Shown here in pieces: positions 35,994 through 45,509 of a stretch of 64,000 nucleotides of DNA (within the stretch, counting starts at the first letter, position 1; each line of letters begins with the position of its first letter). The position numbers were made by a program, and so were the translations under genes. The DNA lies in contig NZ_CAKAPD010000003.1 of NCBI RefSeq assembly GCF_916715725.1, positions 62,001-126,000 of the forward strand, written 5' to 3'. This stretch comes from an uncultured Rothia sp. (GTDB lineage: Bacteria > Actinomycetota > Actinomycetes > Actinomycetales > Micrococcaceae). The notes beneath the pieces were generated by a model. It had not been told where the DNA came from and did not search any database. It worked only from the letters and a program-made list of their open reading frames with translations.

Positions 35994-37028
35994 TTATCGG
36001 CGCTCGACGCCAACCTCCACCGAATCAAGCGTGAAACCATTCGTCGCGCTCACGCAATGCACCTTACCGGTATTCACCGACTTACAGGTGTAACCGTACG
36101 CGGTCACCACCTGACCGGCAGGCAGCGCAGTAATGCCCTCGGTATTCACCGGCTCCGGGGTGGAGGTCTGACCGACCAGGCTCACCTCGGGTGCCTGGCC
36201 CTGCACCATGTGCACACGCTGCTGCGCCTTACCGGATGCGGCATCCCAGCCCTCCAGGGTCACGCCCACCAGCGCCTGGCAATCCACACCTGACAGGGTC
36301 ACCGAGCACGCGACCTTAGAGTCCGGGCTGGTGAAACGCAGCGCCTCAACGGTCTTTGCCGAATCGCCCTGACCGAACGTGCCACCGCCGTACGCTTCAG
36401 CGAAAGTCAGCACACCCGAGAGCATGCGGGTCTGCGCCGGAATCAACGCCAGGCGAGGCTTCTCAGCGCTACCACCCTGAGTGAAGCAGGCACCCGTAAT
36501 GTAGTCGCGGCCCTGCACCTTCGTAGCGCACTGGTACCACTCCACGCTTGCCGAACCGTCCTGGTTCTTGCGGCTGTTGAAGAGGCGCACCGCCTCCTGA
36601 GCCTTCGCGCAATCCGAACCGTCGTACACGTAGATACCGGCGGAACCACCCAGCTGGCTGGTCAAGCCGCAGCGGGTACCCGCATCAATGGTGTTCGTGG
36701 AGCCGCTCGCCGTGGCGTATGCCGCCTCGTATTCGGCGTCGGTGCTCGGCTCATCCGTGGGAGTCGCCACCGAATCGTAGGTCGCAGGGGAATCCAGACC
36801 GGCAGAGATCTGCACAGTATTCGGCTTCCAGGAGCCGTCCGCCGCGTGGAACAGGGTCTTCGCGTCAACAGCCGCGGAAGAAGTCGCCACCTTCATCGGG
36901 GCGGTTTCAGAATCATCAGCCTGCGGCTGGGCAGAGCAAGAGCTCAAAGCGAGCGCACCGATGCAGGCAAGAGCCGTCAGGGCACGACGAGTAAAAGCAC
37001 GCTGTGCGCGTGCGGGCAGGGTAACCAT
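35994..37028 (-). CDS. Secreted lipoprotein of unknown function
   Basis: A 344-residue predicted lipoprotein: basic N-terminus with RR, hydrophobic run and lipobox LALSSC. The mature part has six spaced cysteines (for example RCGLTSQL, GSDCAKA, YQCATK, GACFTQ, VACSVT, VDCQAL, YTCKS, HCVSA), suggesting disulfides outside the cell. No family recognised. GAGGACG precedes the ATG. Flanked by unrelated genes. Confidence 0.75.
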   Translation of the reverse strand: MVTLPARAQRAFTRRALTALACIGALALSSCSAQPQADDSETAPMKVATSSAAVDAKTLFHAADGSWKPNTVQISAGLDSPATYDSVATPTDEPSTDAEYEAAYATASGSTNTIDAGTRCGLTSQLGGSAGIYVYDGSDCAKAQEAVRLFNSRKNQDGSASVEWYQCATKVQGRDYITGACFTQGGSAEKPRLALIPAQTRMLSGVLTFAEAYGGGTFGQGDSAKTVEALRFTSPDSKVACSVTLSGVDCQALVGVTLEGWDAASGKAQQRVHMVQGQAPEVSLVGQTSTPEPVNTEGITALPAGQVVTAYGYTCKSVNTGKVHCVSATNGFTLDSVEVGVERR

Positions 37029-37196
37029 GAATGCGTCCTCGTGAGGGTTGCGAATTGCGTTGTGTTTGAGTGGTTGTGCTGAGTCGGTGAATCGGGTACC
37101 TAAATACCTTCTTACACCCTACTGCACCGCAACTGACAAGGCAATACGCCGCACCGAGTATCCCACGACGGTAGACAAAGACGCGGACAAAGAACA

Positions 37197-37232
37197 GCGC
37201 CCCGCCCGCAGAAAAACCGCGGAACGGGGCGC
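37197..37232 (-). terminator. Terminator of ilvD
   Basis: GCGCCCCG (37197-37204) pairs with CGGGGCGC (37225-37232), with an inner CCGCGG-type stem; weak T-run on the minus strand. Confidence 0.6.
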
Positions 37233-37279
37233 CAGCCCATAGGGCAAGATATTAAATTCTCACACGATACGTAAGGGGC

Positions 37280-39124
37280 TTATACGTCCTCGGGCAGGAT
37301 GCGCACGCCGCCCTTATCAGCCGAAGCAGCCAGCATGCCGTACACCTTCAGGGCGTTCGATACCTGACGCTCACGCGGCTTCGACGGACGCCACGGTGCA
37401 GCACCCTTCGCCTCGCGGCGAGCAGCCAGCTCCTCATCCGAAACGTTCACACGCAGGATGCGGTTGTTCACGTCAATCTCAATCTCGTCACCGGTCTGCA
37501 CCAGACCGATAGCGCCGCCAGCAGCCGCCTCCGGGGAGACGTGACCAATCGAAATACCAGAGGTACCGCCGGAGAAACGACCGTCAGTAATCAGTGCACA
37601 CTTCTTACCGAGGCCCAGACCCTTCAGGTAGGAGGTCGGGTACAGCATCTCCTGCATACCCGGGCCGCCCTTCGGACCCTCGTACTGGATGACGACAACG
37701 TCGCCTTCCTTCACGTTCTTCGACAGGATCTCGTACACAGCCTCGTCCTGAGACTCAACCACGAAAGCGCGACCCTTGAAGTGGAACAGCTCCTCATCAA
37801 TACCGGCGGACTTGATGATTGCGCCGTTCTGGGCGATGTTGCCGTACAGGACCGCCAGACCGCCATCCTTGGTGTACGCGTGCTCCACGGCACGGATGCA
37901 GCCGTTCTCAGCGTCAGTCTCGTGGGACTCGTACTTGTTCGCGGTGGAGAACGCCTGGGTGGTGCGCACACCGCCGGGAGCCGCGAGGAACAGGTCCTTC
38001 GCTTTCTCGCTAGCCTTGCCGCTGCGGATATCCCACTCGTCCAGCCACTCGTCCAGCGAGTCAGCGTGAACAGAATGAACGTTCTTGTGCAGCAGGCCGG
38101 CACGGTTCAGCTCACCCAGCAGGGCAGGAATACCACCGGCACGGTGCACGTGCTCAATGTGGTACTTGGTGGAGTTCGGGGCGACCTTCGCCAGGCAGGG
38201 AACCTGACGCGAAATGCGGTCAATATCCTTCAGGGTAAAGTCAGCGCCCGCCTCGTGAGCAATCGCCAGGGTGTGCAGCACGGTGTTGGTCGAACCGCCC
38301 ATCGCCACATCCAGCGCCATAGCGTTCTCGAACGCCTCCTTGGTCGCAATGGAGCGAGGCAGAACCGACTCATCATCCTGCTCGTAGTAGCGCTTAGCCA
38401 GCTCCACGATGCGGCGGCCAGCATCCAGGAACAGCTCCTTACGAGCCACCTGGGTAGCCAAGGTGGTGCCGTTACCCGGCAGTGCCAGGCCGATGGCCTC
38501 GTTCAGGCAGTTCATGGAGTTCGCAGTGAACATACCCGCACACGAGCCACAGGTCGGGCAGGCGTTCTTCTCGACCTGGGCAAGAGCCTCATCGCTGACA
38601 CTGTCGTTAACAGCCATCACCATGGCGTCAATCAGGTCGAGGCGGTGCTCAACAACGCCCTCAATGCCCTCGCCGGACTCCATCGGGCCGCCGGACACAA
38701 AAATCGTGGGAATGTTCAGGCGCATAGCGGCCAGAAGCATACCGGGGGTGATCTTGTCACAGTTAGAGATGCAGACCAGCGCGTCGGCACGGTGCGCGTT
38801 GACCATGTACTCGACCGAGTCAGCAATCAGATCGCGGGAAGGCAGCGAGTAGAGCATACCGTCGTGACCCATCGCGATACCGTCATCAACAGCGATGGTG
38901 TTAAATTCCTTGGCGACGCCGCCAGCCTCACGAATCGCGCCGGCGACCAGCTCACCCATGTCCTTCAGGTGCACGTGGCCGGGCACGAACTGGGTGAAGG
39001 AGTTCGCGATAGCAATAATGGGCTTGCCGAAGTCGTCATCGCCCATGCCGGTGGCACGCCACAGGGCGCGGGCACCAGCCATGTTACGGCCGTGAGTTGA
39101 AGTACGTGAACGCAGTTCTGGCAT
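37280..39124 (-). CDS. ilvD: Dihydroxy-acid dehydratase
   Basis: A 614-residue IlvD/Edd-family Fe-S enzyme that dehydrates dihydroxy acids to the keto acids of valine and isoleucine synthesis. Cluster-binding cysteines are visible in NCDKITPGM and CPTCGSCAGMF; the family block GSTNTVLHTLAIAHEAG and the GRFSGGTSG motif near residue 500 are intact. ATG 39124 has GGAAGG at good spacing. It stands apart from other ilv genes. Confidence 0.95.
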   Translation of the reverse strand: MPELRSRTSTHGRNMAGARALWRATGMGDDDFGKPIIAIANSFTQFVPGHVHLKDMGELVAGAIREAGGVAKEFNTIAVDDGIAMGHDGMLYSLPSRDLIADSVEYMVNAHRADALVCISNCDKITPGMLLAAMRLNIPTIFVSGGPMESGEGIEGVVEHRLDLIDAMVMAVNDSVSDEALAQVEKNACPTCGSCAGMFTANSMNCLNEAIGLALPGNGTTLATQVARKELFLDAGRRIVELAKRYYEQDDESVLPRSIATKEAFENAMALDVAMGGSTNTVLHTLAIAHEAGADFTLKDIDRISRQVPCLAKVAPNSTKYHIEHVHRAGGIPALLGELNRAGLLHKNVHSVHADSLDEWLDEWDIRSGKASEKAKDLFLAAPGGVRTTQAFSTANKYESHETDAENGCIRAVEHAYTKDGGLAVLYGNIAQNGAIIKSAGIDEELFHFKGRAFVVESQDEAVYEILSKNVKEGDVVVIQYEGPKGGPGMQEMLYPTSYLKGLGLGKKCALITDGRFSGGTSGISIGHVSPEAAAGGAIGLVQTGDEIEIDVNNRILRVNVSDEELAARREAKGAAPWRPSKPRERQVSNALKVYGMLAASADKGGVRILPEDV

Positions 39125-39438
39125 TGTTTTACCTTCCGTAGTGATGCAAGTACTGATTTTACGCGCGGCGTCCAACGCTCTTCAGCTCAGGGTCACTTTG
39201 GTTTCATGCATCGAAACGCGCACGAGCCTGCAACCGCCTATCGGTGGGAGGGTTGAGGCCACGGGGGTTGTGCCGGATCTGCGGCAGAATTGCCCCCTTT
39301 GGGGTAGATGGGGGACATCACCCCATTATGCCCCCTAATCTGGAATGAGCCCAGGTTGCGGGCGGCGATATTCAGTCGGCGAACGCACCGGGAGGCGGTG
39401 GGCCGCCGTGCCTGCCGCGTACGGGCCTCGCTGCGCAT
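39125..39438. other. Spacer between ilvD and the glucosidase gene
   Basis: About 310 bases with the divergent promoters. A nine-codon frame at about 39208-39181 (minus strand) contains Val and Leu codons but lacks a ribosome-binding site, so an ilv leader peptide is not claimed. No other feature seen. Confidence 0.35.
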
Positions 39439-39510
39439 ACGTAGCACCACACGTAGCACCGGTGCGGTTCATTTCCAACACACTGATTTATACACGCTTT
39501 TATACACGCT
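39439..39510. repeat. Two pairs of 12-bp direct repeats before the glucosidase gene
   Basis: ACGTAGCACC occurs at 39439-39448 and 39451-39460 (12-base period), and TTTATACACGCT is perfectly doubled at 39487-39498 and 39499-39510. The second pair lies 30-53 bases before the start, where -10 or operator sequences would be. Possible binding sites for a sugar regulator. Confidence 0.55.
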
Positions 39511-39539
39511 GAACCCTGCTTACATTTCAGAAGGTTTCT

Positions 39540-41360
39540 ATGACACAGGCACCCACCGCATCGCTCACCCTCACGCCGGCAACCACCCCGGCAGGCGGTA
39601 AGGATTTCGCGTCCTCCGTCATCTACCAGGTGTACCCCAAGTCCTTCTACTCCGCGGCGGGTGGCGCCTACGGCGATCTGCGCGGCGTCATCGAGAAGGT
39701 TCCCTACATTGCTTCTCTGGGCGTGGACATGGTGTGGTTCAACCCGTTCTTCGCCTCCCCGCAGAACGACAATGGCTACGACATCTCCGACTACTACGCC
39801 ATCAACCCCGACCTGGGCACCATGAAGGACGTCGAAGAGATGATTGCCGCCCTTGCCAAGCACGGTGTGGGCGTCATGTTCGACATGGTGCTCAATCATG
39901 TTTCGACCGAGCACGAGTGGTTCCAGCGTGCGCTCGCCGGTGAGCACGAGTACTGGGATTACTTCTACATTCGCCCCGGCAAATACACCGAGGACGGTCA
40001 GCTGCGCGAACCGACCAACTGGGAGTCGAAGTTCGGCGGCTCCTGCTGGTCCCGCTTTGGCGAGTACACGGATGAGCACGGCACTCCCCTGTTCTATATG
40101 CACCTGTACGACCGCACCCAGGCTGACGTGAACTGGTACAACCCGACTGTGCGCGACGAGCTGTTTAAGGTCGTGAACTTCTGGTACGAGAAGGGCGTGC
40201 GCGGCTTCCGTTTCGACGTCATTAACGTCATCGGTAAGGGCGAGGAACTACTCGACGCCCCCGAAGGCACCGTGGACAAGGCGCAATACACCGACACCCC
40301 GATTGTGCACACCCGCGTTCAGCAGCTGAACCGCGCCTCCTTCGGTCAGTATGATGACACCGTGACCGTGGGCGAAATGTCCTCGACCAGCATCGAGAAC
40401 TGCGTGGGCTACTCCAACCCTGCGAACCACGAGCTGGATATGGTGTTCAGCTTCCACCACCTGAAGGTGGACTACGAGAACGGTGAGAAGTGGTCGAAGG
40501 TCCCGTTCCGCTTTGCCGAGTTGAAGCAGATTCTGAACGACTGGGCGCTGGGCATGCAGGCTGGCGGCGGCTGGAACGCACTGTTCTGGAATAACCACGA
40601 TCAGCCGCGCGCACTGAACCGTTTTGGCGACGTTGAGCGTTACCGCGCCGAGTCGGCAACCATGCTGGCGACCGTGATTCACCTGCTGCGCGGCACCCCG
40701 TACGTGTACCAGGGCGAGGAAATCGGCATGATTGACCCGGTCTACTCCTCGATTGAGCAGTACGTGGATGTGGAGGCGCACAACGCCTACGCGATGCTGC
40801 GTGAACGCGGACTGAGCGAGCAGCAGGCACTGGAGATTGTAGCGTCGAAGGCTCGCGATAATTCGCGTGTGCCGATGCAGTGGACCGCGGATTCTGCGAC
40901 CGCCGGTTTCGGTTCGGAGTCGCCGTGGCTGGCTCCCGCCCCGGTGCGCGATGCGGCAACCGGCGCGGGCATTTCGGTGGAGGATGAAGAACGCGACGGC
41001 GTGATTCTGCCGTACTACCGCAACCTGATTGCGCTGCGTAAGCAGTACCCGGTGATTGCGTACGGCTCCTACACCCCCTACGCGCTGGAGCACGAGCGGG
41101 TGTTCGCGTACCTGCGCGAGCTTCCTGCCGAGGATAGCCACCCGGCGCAGCGCATGCTGGTGCTGACGAACTTCTACGGTGAGCCGACCGAGGTCGAGGT
41201 GCCGGCGGAATTCGTTCGTTCCGGTCGCGTGCTGGTGTGTAATTACAAGAATTCTGCAGCGGAGTCCGCCTCGGCGGGTTCGGCTGAATCTGATTCGGCT
41301 GAGACGGTGACGCTGAGCCTGCGTCCCTACGAGGCGCTTGCGCTGCTGATTGAGGGCTAA
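39540..41360 (+). CDS. GH13 alpha-glucosidase, probable trehalose-6-phosphate hydrolase
   Basis: A 606-residue GH13 enzyme of the oligo-1,6-glucosidase/TreC group. Motifs: NGYDISDYYAI, DMVLNHVS, GFRFDVINVIGKG with nucleophile D226, TVGEMSS with the acid/base Glu, and NNHDQPRALNRFGD followed by GTPYVYQGEEIGM. The last two blocks are closest in my memory to phosphotrehalases (TreA/TreC). If so, it would cleave trehalose-6-phosphate made by a PTS; the PTS gene at 7888 is a possible but unproven partner. A Ser/Ala/Glu-rich insert lies just before the C-terminus. AGAAGG precedes the ATG. Confidence 0.83.
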   Translation: MTQAPTASLTLTPATTPAGGKDFASSVIYQVYPKSFYSAAGGAYGDLRGVIEKVPYIASLGVDMVWFNPFFASPQNDNGYDISDYYAINPDLGTMKDVEEMIAALAKHGVGVMFDMVLNHVSTEHEWFQRALAGEHEYWDYFYIRPGKYTEDGQLREPTNWESKFGGSCWSRFGEYTDEHGTPLFYMHLYDRTQADVNWYNPTVRDELFKVVNFWYEKGVRGFRFDVINVIGKGEELLDAPEGTVDKAQYTDTPIVHTRVQQLNRASFGQYDDTVTVGEMSSTSIENCVGYSNPANHELDMVFSFHHLKVDYENGEKWSKVPFRFAELKQILNDWALGMQAGGGWNALFWNNHDQPRALNRFGDVERYRAESATMLATVIHLLRGTPYVYQGEEIGMIDPVYSSIEQYVDVEAHNAYAMLRERGLSEQQALEIVASKARDNSRVPMQWTADSATAGFGSESPWLAPAPVRDAATGAGISVEDEERDGVILPYYRNLIALRKQYPVIAYGSYTPYALEHERVFAYLRELPAEDSHPAQRMLVLTNFYGEPTEVEVPAEFVRSGRVLVCNYKNSAAESASAGSAESDSAETVTLSLRPYEALALLIEG

Positions 41361-41405
41361 AAGCGGTTCCGCGCCTCTCCCCTCGCCTGTGGAGCGGGAT
41401 GATAT

Positions 41406-41453
41406 AAACTGACCTGGGAATATTCTATTTCTAGAATATTACCAGGTCAGTTT
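41406..41453. terminator. Bidirectional terminator between glucosidase and osmolyte operon
   Basis: Twenty-one-base arms (41406-41426, 41433-41453) with one mismatch, TTTTGTTT on the plus strand and a matching A/T end on the other side. Confidence 0.9.
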
Positions 41454-41504
41454 TGTTTATATACATTCCTGTAGCGGAATTTATATGGAATATCAGGCGG
41501 AATC

Positions 41505-42479
41505 TTAGAAGCCGTGCTCGTTCAGCCAGGTAGCCGCCGCCTGCGCGGGCTCCTGCTTGGAGGTACCCGAAACACGGTCATTGAGAGTGCGCAAATCGGC
41601 GGTAGTGAGCTTCGCCGAGACACGATTCAAAACCTCCGCCGCAGAGTCGGGAACTCGCGACGTATTGATAATGGGCAGCACCTGCTGAGCCAGAATCATG
41701 TTCTTCGGATCCTCCAGCACCACCAGCTGATTCTGCTCAATCGCGGGGGTGGTCGAGTAGAGGTCAACCACCTGCACGGTGTCATCCAACAGTGCCTTGA
41801 CGGTCAGCGCGCCGCCACCATCCGAGAGGGGCACGAACTCGGCGGGAACGCATCCGTACTTCTCTTTCAGACCCGGGATGCCGTAGGCGCGCTCGGCAAA
41901 CTCCGGGGCGGCGCCGAGCTTCAGATTCGTGCAGCGGGAGGCGAGGTCTTCAAGGCTTCGCAGACCGTATTTCTGGGCGGTCTGCGCGGTGACGACGAGC
42001 GAGTCCTTATCCTCCGCCTCGGAGGCGTTCAGGGCGCGGATTTCAGCCCCGGAGCCACCCGTGGTGAGGGTGCCGAGGGCGGCGGGTAGCGCCCGCAGAA
42101 TCTGCTCGGCGGTCGAGGCGGTTGCCTTCGGGTCCAGGTAGAGCAGCAGGTTGCCGGAGTAGTCCGGGATAACGTCCACCGCACCGGAGGCGAGTGCCCC
42201 CAGGTACGCCTCGCGGGCGCCGATGCTCAGCTGGGTACGGGCGTTGAATCCCGCCCGGGCGAGGGCTCCAGCGTAGATTTCGGCAAGGATTTGGGATTCG
42301 GCGAAGGCGGCTGAGCCAACGATGATTCCTTCGTGTTCGCCGCTGAAGACTTTATCGCCGCTGAGCCCGCAGGCGCTAAGAACACCCGCCATGCCGAGCG
42401 CTCCGGCGGCGGTTAGGGCAGTGCGACGAGAGACGGTACGGCGCGTGAAGGTTTGATGTGTCTGATTCATCGGGCTCAT
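41505..42479 (-). CDS. Osmoprotectant ABC substrate-binding lipoprotein (OpuCC/ProX type)
   Basis: About 324 residues: basic Tat-like start, lipobox GVLSACG, then an OpuAC-type domain with VGSAAFAESQILAEIYAG, DVIPDYSGNL and LYSTTPAI, typical of glycine betaine/choline/carnitine binders of the quaternary-amine family. The start ATG 42479 overlaps the upstream permease stop (ATGA), making this the last gene of a four-gene operon. Exact ligand not determined. Confidence 0.87.
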   Translation of the reverse strand: MSPMNQTHQTFTRRTVSRRTALTAAGALGMAGVLSACGLSGDKVFSGEHEGIIVGSAAFAESQILAEIYAGALARAGFNARTQLSIGAREAYLGALASGAVDVIPDYSGNLLLYLDPKATASTAEQILRALPAALGTLTTGGSGAEIRALNASEAEDKDSLVVTAQTAQKYGLRSLEDLASRCTNLKLGAAPEFAERAYGIPGLKEKYGCVPAEFVPLSDGGGALTVKALLDDTVQVVDLYSTTPAIEQNQLVVLEDPKNMILAQQVLPIINTSRVPDSAAEVLNRVSAKLTTADLRTLNDRVSGTSKQEPAQAAATWLNEHGF

Positions 42480-43174
42480 GCCTTCTTCCGGTTGATGGTG
42501 AGCCCCGCGGGGGTGAGCACACGCTGCGCAAGGCCCATGAGCGCATCCACGGCGAAGGCGAGAAGCGCTACGAGCAGGGTTGCGACAAGCATGCGCGGGT
42601 AGTCGCGCACGGCGAGCCCGTCGAAGAGGTACCTGCCGAGGGTTCCGCCGCTCAGGTAGGCGACGATGGTCGCGGTCGCGATGACCTGCACAAGTGCGGA
42701 GCGGAGCCCGCCGAGCATCATATTGGCGGCGAGTGGGATTTCGAGGCGGGTCAGGATCTGCCATTCGGTCAGGCCTTGGGCGCGGGCTGCGTCCACGAGG
42801 TCTTCCGGTACGGCGGCGAGGCCTTCAAGAACTCCGGCGAGCAGGGGTGCCGCCGCAATAATAATGAGCACGATGAGGGCGGGCAGGGTTGAGACGCCCA
42901 GCCAGAGCGCCAGGATGGTGAGCAGACCGAGCGCAGGTAGCGCGCGGGTGGCGGCTACGGCGCTCATGAGCAGGTTGCTGCGGCGGCGGTTAGCGCCGTC
43001 GGAGGGTCGGTGGTGTCCAGCCCAGAGGCCGAGGGGCACGACGATGAGTGCCGCGCAGGCGGTGGCGAGGGCGGTGACGCTCAGGTGTTCGAGCAGGCGC
43101 ACGAGGATTCCGCCGTTTCCCTGCCAGTTGGCGCCGTCCATGAGGTAGGCGAAGGTTCGCTCTATGACGTTCAC
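42476..43174 (-). CDS. Osmoprotectant ABC permease 2
   Basis: A 232-residue OpuCB/OpuCD-type membrane protein with about six helices and the permease motif ARAQGLTEWQILTRLEIPLA. GTG 43174 follows the previous stop by three bases. Pairs with the other permease to form the channel. Confidence 0.87.
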   Translation of the reverse strand: MNVIERTFAYLMDGANWQGNGGILVRLLEHLSVTALATACAALIVVPLGLWAGHHRPSDGANRRRSNLLMSAVAATRALPALGLLTILALWLGVSTLPALIVLIIIAAAPLLAGVLEGLAAVPEDLVDAARAQGLTEWQILTRLEIPLAANMMLGGLRSALVQVIATATIVAYLSGGTLGRYLFDGLAVRDYPRMLVATLLVALLAFAVDALMGLAQRVLTPAGLTINRKKA

Positions 43175-43177
43175 GGG

Positions 43178-43942
43178 TTATGCCTTCCTTTCGGGGCTGT
43201 GGCGGTTCGCAACCGTAGCCGCCTGCCAGGGTGTAAGTGCCCTCGTCAGAAGGATAAGGAGCAGGTCGAGGACCAACGCGAGCAGCAGGCTAAGGATTAC
43301 GCCAGCCAGGATTTCCGAAGGGATATTGCGCGCGAGTCCGTCGGTGAAGAGCGTGCCGAGCGAGGGCACGCCGATGAGGGCACCCACGGATACCATCGCA
43401 ATATTTGCCACGGTTGCCACGCGGATTCCCGCCATAATGACGGGCGTAGCGAGGGGCAGGTAGAGCTCCATCAGCGCTTGTCGGGGCGTATATCCGAGGG
43501 CGCGTGCAGATTCGTGCACGCTATCGGGTACGGAGTCGAAGGCATCCACGCCGGAGCGCACCATCAGAGAGAAGGAGTAGACGCTCAGGGCGACAAGCAC
43601 GTTCAGCGGGGAAATAATCGAGGTTCCCAGGATGAGCGGCATCAGCACGAAGAGCGCAATGGAGGGGATGGTGTACAGCAGCGAGGAGAGGTGCATGAGG
43701 GTTCGCGCACCGACGCGGCGTTCGGAACCGCGGTCACGGCGGCGGCTCGCGTAGTAGGCGACCGGCAGCGCGACGAGGGTACCAACCGCGACGGGCACGA
43801 CACCCTGGTAGAGGTGGCTGAGGGTCAGCTCGAGGATGCGCTGACTATTGGTGGCGACCCACTCCCAGTGCATGTCACTTACCGCGAGCGGTGATATGAC
43901 GATAGGTGGTGCCGCGAGCACAGTATTTTCTAGAAGGCTCAT
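43178..43942 (-). CDS. Osmoprotectant ABC permease 1
   Basis: A 254-residue OpuC-type permease with motif region ARALGYTPRQALMELYLPLA near residue 143. ATG overlaps the ATPase stop by four bases. Having two different permease genes with separate ATPase and binding-protein genes matches the opuC layout. Confidence 0.87.
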   Translation of the reverse strand: MSLLENTVLAAPPIVISPLAVSDMHWEWVATNSQRILELTLSHLYQGVVPVAVGTLVALPVAYYASRRRDRGSERRVGARTLMHLSSLLYTIPSIALFVLMPLILGTSIISPLNVLVALSVYSFSLMVRSGVDAFDSVPDSVHESARALGYTPRQALMELYLPLATPVIMAGIRVATVANIAMVSVGALIGVPSLGTLFTDGLARNIPSEILAGVILSLLLALVLDLLLILLTRALTPWQAATVANRHSPERKA

Positions 43943-44901
43943 TCGCTTTTCTCACCTTCTACCGCACTATTCTGTGCTTCTCGGGATGCGGAAAGTCGAC
44001 GCGCACGTGCCTGGCGCACCGTCTGTTCATCCAGCAGACCGGCAACGGAGCGGCTCACGAAGGAGCGCACAAAATCATCGGCAGGGCTGTACAGAATCTC
44101 TTCGGGAGTGCCGAACTGGGCGAGGCGACCGCCCTCCGCGAAGACGGCGATACGATCTCCCAGCAGGAGCGCCTCATCAATGTCGTGGGTGACGAACACG
44201 ATCGTCTTGGCGAGTCGAGCCTGCAGGCGCAGCAGCTCGCGCTGCAGGTCGGTACGCACCATCGGATCCACCGCGGAGAACGGCTCGTCCATCAGCAGGA
44301 CGGGTGCATCGGCGGCGAGAGCACGTGCCACACCAACGCGCTGCACCTGGCCACCCGAGAGCTGGGCGGGGTAGCGCTTAGCATACGAAGAATCCAGGCC
44401 GACCACTTCAAGCAGTTCGAGCGCGCGAGCCTGCGCCTCCTTGCGGGAGGCACCGAGCAGGCGCGGCACGGTGGCAATATTCTGCGCGACGGTGCGGTGC
44501 GGCATGAGCCCGCCCTGCTGCATGACGTAGCCGATGCCGCGGCGCAACTCGTAGGGGTTCTTCTCGTGCACGTTCACGCCGTCAATGGTGATGGTGCCGC
44601 TATTGGGCTCGACCATGCGGTTAATCATGCGCAGACTAGTGGTTTTACCGCATCCGGAGGGGCCGACGAACACGGTAATCTGCCCGGCGGGGATGTGCAG
44701 GTTCAGGTTCTGCAGCACCGTGGTGGGTTCGCCGGTTCGGCTCGAATAGCTCTTGGTGATGTTCTCGAATCGGATTCCGCCTGCGGGGTTGCTTGCTACC
44801 TGAGCACCGCCGGTGGCAGCATTTTTTGCCCAGGGAATCTGAGGCGAGTCCTCTTGGTGCGGGTGAGTTGAATTTTGCGCGGCTGAATTTTGGGTGGTCA
44901 T
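43939..44901 (-). CDS. Osmoprotectant ABC ATP-binding protein (OpuCA type)
   Basis: A 320-residue ATPase: Walker A GPSGCGKTT, signature LSGGQVQRVGVARAL, Walker B VLLMDEPFSAVD, H-loop FVTHDIDEA. No clear C-terminal CBS domain pair, which OpuCA/OpuAA proteins often have for osmosensing; the tail here is short. ATG 44901 is preferred; the longer frame to 45036 would run through the operator and terminator upstream. Confidence 0.87.
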   Translation of the reverse strand: MTTQNSAAQNSTHPHQEDSPQIPWAKNAATGGAQVASNPAGGIRFENITKSYSSRTGEPTTVLQNLNLHIPAGQITVFVGPSGCGKTTSLRMINRMVEPNSGTITIDGVNVHEKNPYELRRGIGYVMQQGGLMPHRTVAQNIATVPRLLGASRKEAQARALELLEVVGLDSSYAKRYPAQLSGGQVQRVGVARALAADAPVLLMDEPFSAVDPMVRTDLQRELLRLQARLAKTIVFVTHDIDEALLLGDRIAVFAEGGRLAQFGTPEEILYSPADDFVRSFVSRSVAGLLDEQTVRQARARRLSASREAQNSAVEGEKSE

Positions 44902-44942
44902 GGGTCGGTGGTGCTTTCTGCAGTGACTATAGGGCAGGTGCC

Positions 44943-44963
44943 TCTGTATACAATCTGTATACA
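44943..44963. promoter_or_regulatory. Two TGTATACA palindromes before the osmolyte operon
   Basis: The 10-base word TCTGTATACA occurs at 44943-44952 and 44954-44963, giving two TGTATACA palindromes 11 bases apart, about one DNA turn, some 45-60 bases before the operon start. Good candidate for a repressor site such as a GbsR- or GntR-type regulator. Confidence 0.55.
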
Positions 44964-45008
44964 AAAAGGCGGCACCTCGGGGTTTTATTCCCAAGGTGCC
45001 GCCTTTTT
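44963..45008 (-). terminator. Terminator of the tRNA cluster
   Basis: Fifteen-base perfect arms (44963-44977, 44994-45008) with AAAAA/TTTTT ends; stops minus-strand transcription from the tRNAs before the osmolyte operon. Confidence 0.85.
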
Positions 45009-45090
45009 GACGGGTCGCAGTCTCTGCCAACCGCAAAGTTTTTTTAAAAACAAAACCCGCCCCACTGTAGAAGCCTGGAGGCGGATTTCG

Positions 45091-45163
45091 TGGCTCCGAC
45101 CGGCGTCGATCCGGTGACCTTACGATTTTCAGTCGTACGCTCTACCAACTGAGCTACAGAGCC
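45091..45163 (-). tRNA. tRNA-Phe (GAA)
   Basis: Minus-strand cloverleaf of 73 bases starting GGCTCTGTAGCTCAG; anticodon loop CTGAAAA gives GAA; acceptor stem closes with GGAGCC and discriminator A. CCA not encoded. Confidence 0.95.
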
Positions 45164-45236
45164 TTGCGTATTTACTTTTAGATACGCAATGACCGCGTCT
45201 TCGGATGAACAATCATCTGAACTTACGCGGCCAGAG

Positions 45237-45310
45237 CGACCCCGACGGGACTTGAACCCGCGACCTCCGCCGTGACAGGGCGGCGCGCTAACCAACTGCG
45301 CTACGGGGCC
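45237..45310 (-). tRNA. tRNA-Asp (GTC)
   Basis: 74 bases beginning GGCCCCGTAGCGCAG; anticodon GTC in loop CTGTCAC; T-arm GGGTTCAAGTCCC; discriminator G. Confidence 0.95.
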
Positions 45311-45378
45311 TTGTTGGAATCAACAGAAATAGATTCTATCTCATCAAACTTGGCTTTGCAAATCGTGAGATTTGCAAG

Positions 45379-45451
45379 TACCCCCAACGGGATTTGAACC
45401 CGTGCTACCGCCGTGAAAGGGCGGCGTCCTAGGCCGCTAGACGATGGGGGC
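45379..45451 (-). tRNA. tRNA-Glu (TTC)
   Basis: 73 bases beginning GCCCCCATCGTCTAG; anticodon TTC in loop CTTTCAC; T-arm GGGTTCAAATCCC. First of the Glu-Asp-Phe cluster in transcription order. Confidence 0.95.
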
Positions 45452-45509
45452 CTAGTCGATCGAACAGGTTCCGTTTTCTTCATCCCGTCGTTCGAACCTC
45501 CACTAGTCT

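Noticed and set aside
39181..39208. Leader peptide for ilvD attenuation
   Set aside because: Short frame with few branched-chain codons, no ribosome-binding site and no following terminator.
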